Both the position numbers and the translations under genes were made by a program. The notes beneath the pieces are model-generated. The model made no database searches. It was given only the letters and a program-made list of their open reading frames with translations, and was not told the origin of the DNA. From assembly GCA_035457705.1 (NCBI GenBank), contig DATIBD010000015.1, positions 1 through 64,000 of the forward strand: a DNA stretch of 64,000 bases, given 5' to 3'. Source of the stretch: DASPGQ01 sp035457705. Lineage in GTDB: Bacteria; Acidobacteriota; Vicinamibacteria; Marinacidobacterales; SMYC01. This document shows, in pieces, positions 51,000 through 59,126 of this stretch (position 1 is its first letter; each line of letters opens with the position of its first letter).

Positions 51000-53552
51000 G
51001 TGTTTATTCGAATCGTTCGTGTCGTGACCACGGCCATCGCCGCCCTGGCGATGCTCTCATCCGGGACGCCAGCTTCCTCGGCGACACCGGAGCGCACCGT
51101 AAAGATCGCCGCCGGTGAACGTTACCCAATGCCTCCCGGTGGGCAGACATGGATTCTTGGCGACAACTACCGTGCGCTCTGGGCAACTCCCATCGAAGTA
51201 CCGGTCCTCGACCTCGAGACCGTGGCCTCGGGGCTTACGCCCGTTCGTCGTGTCGGTGGTGAGCAGACTCTCGGGCTCGCGCTCCGGGGCGGGGATAGAA
51301 GAGACTACACGTTCCGATCCGTCGACAAGGACCTCACCCACATTCTCCCCTGGTTTCTTCGCTTCGAGGCGGTGGAGGACATCGCTCAGGATCAGCTCAC
51401 CGCAACCGTGCCGGGGGTCGAGGTCGTCGTCCATCCGTTCGCGCGAGCACTCGGGCTCATCGAGCCCGAAGCCAGACTCGTCGTGATGCCTGATGATCCG
51501 AGGCTCGGTGAATTTCAAGAGGTTTTCGCCGGGCGGCTCGGCATCTTTCTCGAGTTCCCTCGCCCCGGGTTCATGGGCACGACGGAGATCCAGGATGCCG
51601 ACGATTTCTGGGAGCGCCGCCAAGACGGCCCTAGGAACCGAGCCGACTCGCGGGCTTTCCTGAGAGCGCGGCTCCTGGATTTGTTTCTCGGGGACTGGGA
51701 CCGCCATCGCGGCCAGTGGCGTTGGGCGCGCGTGCCGGGGAAGGATTTGCTCCAGCCCGTCCCGGAAGACCGCGACCAGGTCTTCACGAGTTACGAGGGT
51801 CTCGCCATGGCCATTGCGCGAGCCAACGGGATTCCTCTCGTCACTTATGCAGAAAACTACGAACCCATCGACGTGGCGACGCAGAACGGCTGGGACCTCG
51901 ACCGGTTCATCCTCACCGATTTAGACCGCTCGGTATGGCTCGAGACGGCGGAAGAGGTCCGAGCGACGATCACGGACGATGTGATCGATGAGGGCCTCAG
52001 CCGTCTTCCTCCCGAGTACTACGGTCTCGCCGGCGCATCGTTGACGGGTCTGCTTCGAAAACGTCGCGACCGGATCGTCGAGCTAGCGGATGTCTTCTAC
52101 GAAACGCTCGCGGACAAGGTGGACATACAAGGCTCGGATCGCGCCGACGTCGTCACCATCGAGCCCCGGGAAAGTGGGGTCGTTGCCGTACGGATTGCGC
52201 TCGCCGGCGAGAGTACGCCCTATTACGAGCGGGTGTTTCTTCGGGACGAGACAAAAGAGATTCGCATCTACCTTCACGGCGGCGACGATCGCGTCGTCGC
52301 CCGGGCATCCCAGGGCCGGGCGATCGCCGTTCACGTCATCGGCGACTCCGGAAACGACGAGCTTGTGAACGAATCGAGCACCGTCCATTTCTGGGACTTC
52401 GAGGGTGAGAACTCCATCGAGGGAAACGGTCGGACCAAGCGTCACACGCGGGCCTACGAGGACCCCGGGCTGAAGCAGCCGAACGAGGACGTCCCCTGGA
52501 TTCCCTCGCGGGACTGGGGCAAGATTACCAAGCCGCGGGCATTGTTCGGGTTCCATCCTGATGCCGGCGTTCTCATTGGTGGGGGTTTCGAGAGCACCCG
52601 TTTCGGTTTTCGCAAGTACCCCTGGTCGAGCTACAACACGCTCGTAGGTGGCTTAGCGGTCGGGGTGGTCAACCGGCCCCTCATCGATTACAAGGGCGAC
52701 TTCCGGAGGGCGGCACGCTCGTTTCATCTCGCCGCCGAGTCCCGGTTTTCGGGTCTCGATCAGCTTCGCTACTACGGCCTCGGCAACGAGACCGAGAACG
52801 ATGGAACCTGGGATCCTTACTCGATCTCGCTCTATCAGTCCACGCTTTTTCCCGCCTTTACCTACAGCCGGGGCGCCAAGGGGAGAGTCCTCGTCGGGCC
52901 CATTCTCAAGTTCTCCGACTCGACAGGCACCGAGGAAGGCACGGTGCTGTCCAACGAAGGCCCCACAGGATTCGGACGGGTAGGGCAAGTCGGGGTGAAG
53001 TCGGAGCTCAGATACGACACACGAGTCGAGACAGATATCTTCGCCCCGGGGCTCGAGCTAAGCGCGGAGGGCGTCTATTACCCCAAGCTCTGGGATATCG
53101 AGCGCGCGTTCGGCTTTCTCGACGCGCGGGTCGATGTCCATTCACCTCTTTCGTCGCGTCTCTTCCTGACCTTTTCGATGGGAGGGAAGAAGGTATGGGG
53201 CGAATCCTTCCCCTTCTATGAGGCGGCTTACCTCGGCGGACACGGGACGTCCGAGGGGTACAACTGGAACCGGTTTGCCGGAGACGCATCCCTCTACGGT
53301 ATCGCCGACTTCAAGATCATCGTACAACAATTCAGGAACTTCTTTCCCGGCGAGCTCGGGATCGCCCTTCAAGTCGACGCGGGGCGTGTTTGGCTGAGCG
53401 GAGAATCCTCGACCAAATGGCATCCCGCCTATGGCGCCGGGGTCTTCTACGCGCCCTTCAACCGCTTCGCTCTGTTCAAGGCCGGCGTCGGCCGCAGTGC
53501 CGAGAGAACGTTCTTCATCTTCAAAGCGCAGGCGAATTTTCTCGAGTTTTGA
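51000..53552 (+). CDS. Kinase-like domain fused to an outer-membrane beta-barrel (BamA/D15-like)
   Basis: 850 residues with a signal peptide (MFIRIVRVVTTAIAALAMLS). Residues about 85-300 look like a protein-kinase-type fold of the HipA/FAM20 group: LGLALRGGDRRDYTFRSVDK (putative ATP-binding Lys110), LLDLFLGDWDRHRGQWRWAR (Asp234, Arg235, His236 resemble the catalytic DRH), QPVPEDRDQVFTSYEGLAMA (Asp257/Asp259 as metal ligands). Residues about 370-470 are a beta-rich linker; the last about 330 residues (from about 515) are aromatic-ended beta-strands (YYGLGNETENDGTWDPYSIS, AYLGGHGTSEGYNWNRFAGD) typical of Omp85/surface-antigen barrels, ending in Phe. GTG at 51000. The kinase activity is an inference; such fusions occur in Bacteroidota-type genomes too. 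Confidence 0.75.
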   Translation: MFIRIVRVVTTAIAALAMLSSGTPASSATPERTVKIAAGERYPMPPGGQTWILGDNYRALWATPIEVPVLDLETVASGLTPVRRVGGEQTLGLALRGGDRRDYTFRSVDKDLTHILPWFLRFEAVEDIAQDQLTATVPGVEVVVHPFARALGLIEPEARLVVMPDDPRLGEFQEVFAGRLGIFLEFPRPGFMGTTEIQDADDFWERRQDGPRNRADSRAFLRARLLDLFLGDWDRHRGQWRWARVPGKDLLQPVPEDRDQVFTSYEGLAMAIARANGIPLVTYAENYEPIDVATQNGWDLDRFILTDLDRSVWLETAEEVRATITDDVIDEGLSRLPPEYYGLAGASLTGLLRKRRDRIVELADVFYETLADKVDIQGSDRADVVTIEPRESGVVAVRIALAGESTPYYERVFLRDETKEIRIYLHGGDDRVVARASQGRAIAVHVIGDSGNDELVNESSTVHFWDFEGENSIEGNGRTKRHTRAYEDPGLKQPNEDVPWIPSRDWGKITKPRALFGFHPDAGVLIGGGFESTRFGFRKYPWSSYNTLVGGLAVGVVNRPLIDYKGDFRRAARSFHLAAESRFSGLDQLRYYGLGNETENDGTWDPYSISLYQSTLFPAFTYSRGAKGRVLVGPILKFSDSTGTEEGTVLSNEGPTGFGRVGQVGVKSELRYDTRVETDIFAPGLELSAEGVYYPKLWDIERAFGFLDARVDVHSPLSSRLFLTFSMGGKKVWGESFPFYEAAYLGGHGTSEGYNWNRFAGDASLYGIADFKIIVQQFRNFFPGELGIALQVDAGRVWLSGESSTKWHPAYGAGVFYAPFNRFALFKAGVGRSAERTFFIFKAQANFLEF

Positions 53553-53568
53553 TCGGCGCCCGGCCGCA

Positions 53569-53799
53569 TCAGAACGTGCGACAGCGGGTCTCTTCGATCT
53601 CCCGTACCTTACGCTGGAACGCGTGGACCCAGGCATCGACGCCTGTGTAGACTTGTTCGGTATCGGGATCTTCGAACCGGTTCTCATCGGCGAGTTTCTC
53701 GACCCGGGCCGCCGTGAAGAGCGCTACGAGGTGATCGCGTTTCAGCCGTTGCAGCTGCTGAAGGAGAAAAACCCGGCCCTCCTGACTGATCGTGGGCAC
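53569..53799 (-). CDS. Small hypothetical protein between the barrel and PPK2 genes
   Basis: 76 residues, GTG start at 53799. A helical, charged protein: VFLLQQLQRLKRDHLVALFT, AARVEKLADENRFEDPDTEQ and GVDAWVHAFQRKVREIEETR, ending CRTF. The WVxAFxxKVxEIExxRC pattern resembles the tail of other small proteins of unknown function, which argues for a real gene, but there is no good ribosome-binding site and it overlaps the unclear 5' end of the PPK2 frame. Convergent with the barrel gene (16-bp gap). Confidence 0.35.
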   Translation of the reverse strand: MPTISQEGRVFLLQQLQRLKRDHLVALFTAARVEKLADENRFEDPDTEQVYTGVDAWVHAFQRKVREIEETRCRTF

Positions 53800-54758
53800 G
53801 ATGCCACGAAAGAAAAGAAGAAAGAGAAGAAATCCAAGAAAGAGAATAACGACGCGAACGGCAAGCTCGCCAACAAAGCCTATGTAAAGGCGCTCAGCGA
53901 TTACCAGGTCGAGCTGGTTCGGCTTCAGCGATGGATCAAGACCGAGGGTTTAAGAATCGTCGTCATCTTCGAAGGGCGGGACACCGCGGGAAAGGGGGCA
54001 CGATTCGACGAATCACTGAGTCTTTGAACCCTCGCATTTGCCGGGTGGTCGCGCTCGGCGTGCCGACCGAGCGGGAGAAGACGCAGTGGTACTTTCAGCG
54101 TTATGCGCCGCATTTACCCGCCGCCGAAATGGTGCTGTTCGATCGGAGTTCGTACAACCGCGCTGGAGTGGAACGGGTGATGGGGTTCTGCAGCGACGCG
54201 GAGTACAGCGAGTTTCTACGCTCCTGCCCCGAGTTCGAGCGCATGCTCGTCCGCTCCGGCATCCAAGTGATCAAATACTGGTTCTCGGTTTCCCCCGAGG
54301 AGCAGGAGCGGCGGCTGCGGCAACGTATCGAGGACCCCGTGCGACGACGGAAAATTAGTCCGATGGACGTCAAATCGCGCGAGCTCTGGGAGGAATATTC
54401 CAAAGCCAAGGACGAGATGTTCGCTTACACGGACATCAAGCAGGCACCTTGGTTCGTAGTGCCCTCCGACGACAAGAAGAGGGCGCGCTTGAACTGTATC
54501 GCGCACCTACTCTCCCAAATCCCCTACCATAACGTCAAAGTGGAGAAGCTAGCTAGCTCTCACGGAGTTGCCAAAGCGCAAGACCAACGTGCGCCCACCC
54601 ATGGAAGACCAGGTGATCGTGCCCCAGGTCTGGTGAGCAGACGGCTCGAGGAACCCCTGAGTGGCTGTTTTCGGATCGTCTCGGCTAGCGGTCGCGGCGA
54701 TACTAACCCGTTAAATCTCAGCACCGTTGGCAGCGCGTGCCCGGGCTCTGCGAGCTGA
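53749..54758 (+). pseudogene. ppk2: PPK2-family polyphosphate kinase with a frameshift in Walker A
   Basis: Before the shift: ANGKLANKAYVKALSDYQVE, LVRLQRWIKTEGLRIVVIFE and GRDTAGKG in one frame; after it: GGTIRRITESLNPRICRVVA, TEREKTQWYFQRYAPHLPAA, FDRSSYNRAGVERVMGFCSD and RKISPMDVKSRELWEEYSKA, then SQIPYHNV in the next frame. The junction is a run of five G (53994-53998) where six would restore the family consensus. Two conserved Trp are also lost (FDRSSYN for FDRSWYN, RRRKISPMD for RRWKLSPMD). The C terminus is longer than usual and stops at TGATG shared with the next gene. The start (TTG 53749 is used) is uncertain. PPK2 moves phosphate between polyphosphate and nucleotides. Confidence 0.85.
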
Positions 54759-57691
54759 TGTCGAGGCCATTCATGATGTGGTTACGTCCGACCGTTTCGT
54801 TTGTCTCGGTGACCCTCCTCCTTGGCGGCGCCGTCTTCGCCGCCGACACGCCGTACGCCGAGTGGATCACCGAGATGAAAACATCCCCGCGCGGGCCGTT
54901 CTCGCGAATTCGCTGGTTCTGCGCGGACGGATCGATCCAGCCGCCGCGGCCCTATGCTTGCTCCGAGCGCGGTGGCGGGCATCAGCACGGCGAGTGGAAC
55001 GAGCGAGCTCTGGCACTGCGTGGCCAGGGCTACTTCGTTGCCAACGTACTCGCCGGTATCGATGCCGAGGCCACGACCGGGAGGCCCGACTTTCCCGACG
55101 AGCTCGGCCAGCTCCTCGTCGAGAAGTACCTGATCGCGGTGGACGATGGCTGGATTCTTCGCAAGGCGCGCTTCTACCGTGGGGCGCTCCAAGAAGAAGA
55201 CGAGCGGGAGGGCGCTCGCGACCTTCTGCTCGCGATGGTCGCGAGCACGGATTGGACGAGTCATCGCTTCGTCGCACTGCGCACCGGCGCCCGGCTGCTG
55301 CCCCACGGAGAGGAAACGGCGAGCGTTCAACAGGTCCGGCAAGAGGCGGCTGCCCTCTCCGACCTCGATGGCGGCTTCGCCGAGCTGCGGGCGAAAATCC
55401 ACGGGACTCCCGAAGCCGGAGACGCCGCGCGGGTGCGCGAGTACGCGGGCAGGGCCCCTGTAGACCTGCGGAAGCGCTACGAAGCCCTCGCGGCCGCCAT
55501 CGACGAGGCCTACGCTCCAGTTCCGGTTGCCGAGACCCTCGAGATGGTGGCCGATTCGCTACGCGGATCGCCCGACGTGCAGGATCTTCTCCGAACCGAG
55601 GCGGCTCGTCTACGGCAATCGAGCTCGGACGTCGAGCGCTTCACGGCGACGGCAGCGATCCTGGCTCGGCTTCGAGACGCCGTAGGCCACATCCGCGGCG
55701 GCGTGGACCGGCTTTCCCTGGTGGATCTGGGCCTCGCCGTCGACGCCGAGCACTTCCGCCTGGGCACGATCTTACGGCCCAGTCTCTCCGGCTTGACGCG
55801 GGCGGAGCTGGTCTTGCTGCTCCGAGCCGGGAGCGACGCCGCATACGGAGCGGGGCTCGTCAACTCGCGCCAGCGCCGGGCGCTGGCTGAGGTGTTCGAC
55901 GACCTCGGCGCGCCCGAGCCGTCCCTTTCGGACTATCACGACAGGCTCGAATACGCCGCGCTTCTCCCAGGTTGGTCCACCCAGTCCCTGCGGATGCACT
56001 TCTTCGAGCCCATGCAGAAGCTCGGTGAGATCGAGGGAAGGGCCGAGCTCTTCTTGCAGGACCAGCTCCGTTCTAGCGCGCTCTTCTTTTACTCGGAGGT
56101 CATCGACAGGCTCTTGCAGGACGCGAACCTTCAGGCGGGAGTCGAGCGAACGCTCTTCGATCGCCGCGTGGGGGGCGGTCTGACCGCTCTCAATCCCGGC
56201 CTCGCACGTGGCGTTCTCTATACGACCGCCGACCCCCGGCGACCGGATAGCTTTCGCCACGACGGCATTTATCTCCTTCCCGAGACCATTGCCGAACTGC
56301 CGCCGGTTGCCGGCATCCTCACGCAGGGCGCGGGGAACCCACTCTCACACGTGCAGCTTCTCGCCCGTAACCTTGGTATCCCCAACGTGGCGGTCGACAG
56401 CTCGCTCGTGGAAGTGTTGCGCTCGCACGAAGGGAAGCATGTGGTTGTTGCCGCTGGCCGTTCGGGTGCCGTTCAGATCGAGGAAGATGGCCCTCGGTGG
56501 GACGCCGCCTTCGGGGGCGAGGCGTCGCCGACTGGAGGCGCCCTGTTCGCCCCGGACCTGGCGAAGCTCGACCTGTCGGTGCGAGAGTTCCTGAGCCTCG
56601 ATGAGCTCCGAGCGAGCGACTCCGGCCGGACCGTCGGCCCGAAGGCGGCCAAGCTCGGCGAGCTTCGCTACAACTTCCCCGAGGCGACCGAGCCTGGTGT
56701 GGCGATTCCTTTCGGCCTCTACCGCGAGGCGGTGCTCGACAAGCCGCACCACGCCACGGGCAACACCGTCTTCGAGTGGATGAGTGCCGAGTTTCGAAAT
56801 CTCGAGGCCTTGCCGCGAGGATCGGCGGAGGAACAGGAGGCGTCCGAGTCCCTGCGGGCCGAGATCTACGACATCGTCCGGACCACCGACCCTGGCCCCG
56901 AGTTTCGGCGCCTCTTGCGCGAGGCCATGGATCGGGAGTTTGGCTCCGACTTTCGTGGTGGCGTCTTCGTCCGATCTGACACGAACGTCGAAGACCTTCC
57001 CGGCTTCACCGGGGCCGGTATCAACTTGACCATCCCTAACGTCGTGGGCTTCGAGGGCGTGATGGAAGCGTTGGCCGACGTGTGGGCGTCGCCGTTCTCG
57101 CCACGGTCGTTCGCATGGCGCCGGGGCAACATGACGAGCCCCGAGCACGTGTACCCTGCCGTGCTTTTGCTGCGCACCGTCCCGTCGGAAAAATCGGGGG
57201 TCATGGTGACCCAGGATCTCGAGACTGGGGATCGCGACGTGCTCTCGATCGCGGTGAACGAGGGCGCGGAGGGTGCTGTGCAAGGACAAGCCGCGGAGAC
57301 GCTCCGGGTCGACATGCGGGACGGCTCCGTGCGACTGCTCGCGGCCGCGACCGCTCCGTGGCGGGAAGTTGCCGTAGCGACCGGAGGTGTGGTGAAACAG
57401 CGCGCGTCCGGCGCGGAGGCGGTGCTCCTTCCTGACGAGATCGAACAGCTCATCGGGTTTGCGAGGACGCTCCCCTCGCGCTTTCCCCCTATCGTGGATG
57501 GCGAGGATCAGCCGACTGCTGCCGACGTCGAGTTCGCCTTCGTTGGTGGCAAGCTCTACTTGCTCCAGATCCGTCCGTTCAACGAAAGCGCACGCGCCCG
57601 AGAGAACCTCTATCTCCAGCAGATCGACCAAGGCAGCCGCGACCGCCTCAACGGTGCCTCGGTCCGGATGAACGAGGTGCCCGCACCATGA
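54758..57691 (+). CDS. Exported PEP-synthase/glucan-water-dikinase-like enzyme
   Basis: 977 residues. A signal peptide (MMWLRPTVSFVSVTLLLGGA) is followed by a long helical N-terminal domain (about 40-470), a swivelling phosphohistidine domain (GILTQGAGNPLSHVQLLARN with His531), and a C-terminal ATP-grasp PPDK_N-type domain (RTVGPKAAKLGELRYNF, GGVFVRSDTNVEDLPGFTGA, ending FVGGKLYLLQIRP). The order His domain then ATP domain is that of glucan water dikinases, opposite to PEP synthase. No PEP/pyruvate TIM barrel is present. Start ATG at 54758 shares its A with the upstream stop (TGATG); ATG at 54773 is an alternative. The next gene overlaps by 4 bp. Export is unusual because ATP is scarce outside the cytoplasm. 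Confidence 0.85.
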   Translation: MSRPFMMWLRPTVSFVSVTLLLGGAVFAADTPYAEWITEMKTSPRGPFSRIRWFCADGSIQPPRPYACSERGGGHQHGEWNERALALRGQGYFVANVLAGIDAEATTGRPDFPDELGQLLVEKYLIAVDDGWILRKARFYRGALQEEDEREGARDLLLAMVASTDWTSHRFVALRTGARLLPHGEETASVQQVRQEAAALSDLDGGFAELRAKIHGTPEAGDAARVREYAGRAPVDLRKRYEALAAAIDEAYAPVPVAETLEMVADSLRGSPDVQDLLRTEAARLRQSSSDVERFTATAAILARLRDAVGHIRGGVDRLSLVDLGLAVDAEHFRLGTILRPSLSGLTRAELVLLLRAGSDAAYGAGLVNSRQRRALAEVFDDLGAPEPSLSDYHDRLEYAALLPGWSTQSLRMHFFEPMQKLGEIEGRAELFLQDQLRSSALFFYSEVIDRLLQDANLQAGVERTLFDRRVGGGLTALNPGLARGVLYTTADPRRPDSFRHDGIYLLPETIAELPPVAGILTQGAGNPLSHVQLLARNLGIPNVAVDSSLVEVLRSHEGKHVVVAAGRSGAVQIEEDGPRWDAAFGGEASPTGGALFAPDLAKLDLSVREFLSLDELRASDSGRTVGPKAAKLGELRYNFPEATEPGVAIPFGLYREAVLDKPHHATGNTVFEWMSAEFRNLEALPRGSAEEQEASESLRAEIYDIVRTTDPGPEFRRLLREAMDREFGSDFRGGVFVRSDTNVEDLPGFTGAGINLTIPNVVGFEGVMEALADVWASPFSPRSFAWRRGNMTSPEHVYPAVLLLRTVPSEKSGVMVTQDLETGDRDVLSIAVNEGAEGAVQGQAAETLRVDMRDGSVRLLAAATAPWREVAVATGGVVKQRASGAEAVLLPDEIEQLIGFARTLPSRFPPIVDGEDQPTAADVEFAFVGGKLYLLQIRPFNESARARENLYLQQIDQGSRDRLNGASVRMNEVPAP

Positions 57692-59016
57692 GAACCTGTA
57701 TCGCCGCCCTCGCTTGCACGTTTCTCTCGGCGTCGGCTTTCTCCACGACCTATCCCCTCGATGGCTACGAGAGGACCGGTATCCGCCGCCTGCTTGCCAT
57801 CCAGCTCGTAGAGAAGGGGGAGCTGTCCGGATCGAAGCAGCCCGAGGGAGCCCTGCTCTCGCTTTCCGACGTGGATCTCAGGCTGCTCGACCGCCCGGAC
57901 CTGGCGCTTCCCGCGCCGGATCCGGACTTCACCCGTCGGGTCGTCGAGATTCTCGGAGATGAGGCCGAAAGCTACGGCATGGCCGTGCTCGACCTCACCG
58001 ACCCGGAGAACCCCCACTACGCCGAGCACCGCGGCGACCACAAGCAAAACGTGGGAAGCGTCGGAAAGCTCGTCGTCGCTCTCGCGCTCTTCCAGGCACT
58101 TGCCGACGCGTGGCCGGATGACCTCGAGAAACGCGCGGCGGTCTTGCGAGAGACGTTAGTGACCGCGGACGACTTCTCCCAAGCCGATCACCACACGGTC
58201 CGTTTTTTCGATGCCGATACCAAGAAGCTCACCCGGCGGACGATCCGCATCGGGGATCAAGCGTCGCTCTATGAGTACCTCGACTGGATGCTCTCGCCGA
58301 GCTCCAACTCCGCCGCGGGCATGGTCATGCGCGAAGCGATGCTGCTGCGACAGTTCGCAAAGGCCTACCCGCTCACCGAAGAGAAGATTCGAGCGTTCTT
58401 TGCCGACACGCCGAAGAACGAATTGACCGCGCTCTTCGAGCGAACCTTCGTCGCGCCCATGACTCAGAACGGCCTCGACGTCGACCTTCTGCGTCAGGCG
58501 AGCATCTTCACGCACGAGGGAAAACGGATCGTCCCCGGACCGGGCTCGAGCTACGGCTCGGCCCGCGAGCTCACCCGCTACCTGTTACTCCTGGAGCAAG
58601 GCCGGATCGTGGACGCGTTCTCGAGCCGCGAGATCAAGCGGCTCATCTACGTCACCGAACGGCGCATCCGATATGCCGCGGCTCCGGCGCTCGCTCCGTC
58701 CGCGGTCTACTTCAAGTCCGGCTCGCTCTACGCATGCAAGGAAGAGCCCGGCTTCGAGTGCGAGCCGTACGCGGGGAACGTGAGGAACTACATGAACTCC
58801 GCCGCGATCATCGAGCACCCCGCGGGTGAGCGGAAGCTCTATTACATGGTCACGATCATCTCGAACGTTCTTCGCAAGAACTCGGCCTCGGTCCACCTGG
58901 AGATCGCTACACGACTGCAGAAGCTCGTGGAGTCGATGCACGCGCCGCAAAAGCCGGCCGTCGACGGCCTGCTCGACGGTGCAGCCAGTCGACCAGGTGT
59001 CTCGCGAGCACACTGA
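57688..59016 (+). CDS. Serine hydrolase of the beta-lactamase/D,D-peptidase fold
   Basis: 442 residues with a signal peptide (MRTCIAALACTFLSASAFST). Motifs of the penicilloyl-serine fold: NVGSVGKLVVALALF (Ser-x-x-Lys), LSPSSNSAAGMVMREA (the SxN motif), and VYFKSGSLYACKEEPG (Lys-Ser/Thr-Gly). Residues about 75-420 form the domain; the N-terminal 70 residues are an extra segment. Probably a D,D-carboxypeptidase or beta-lactamase-like enzyme of the periplasm. Overlaps the dikinase-like gene by 4 bp (ATGA), so the two are expected to be made together. Confidence 0.85.
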   Translation: MRTCIAALACTFLSASAFSTTYPLDGYERTGIRRLLAIQLVEKGELSGSKQPEGALLSLSDVDLRLLDRPDLALPAPDPDFTRRVVEILGDEAESYGMAVLDLTDPENPHYAEHRGDHKQNVGSVGKLVVALALFQALADAWPDDLEKRAAVLRETLVTADDFSQADHHTVRFFDADTKKLTRRTIRIGDQASLYEYLDWMLSPSSNSAAGMVMREAMLLRQFAKAYPLTEEKIRAFFADTPKNELTALFERTFVAPMTQNGLDVDLLRQASIFTHEGKRIVPGPGSSYGSARELTRYLLLLEQGRIVDAFSSREIKRLIYVTERRIRYAAAPALAPSAVYFKSGSLYACKEEPGFECEPYAGNVRNYMNSAAIIEHPAGERKLYYMVTIISNVLRKNSASVHLEIATRLQKLVESMHAPQKPAVDGLLDGAASRPGVSRAH

Positions 59017-59126
59017 CGTATGGCGTCAAGAGGGCGGTTCGCATAGAGTGCTGGCGTCGCGGAGAGCTCCATTCGCCACTCGAAAACCGTGGCGTACTTG
59101 GCAACGGGAGCTGAACGGAGGTGTGA

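Noticed and set aside
55146..55463. Several short frames inside the dikinase-like gene
   Set aside because: High Ser/Arg/Ala content and lack of starts mark them as shadows of the real 54758-57691 frame.
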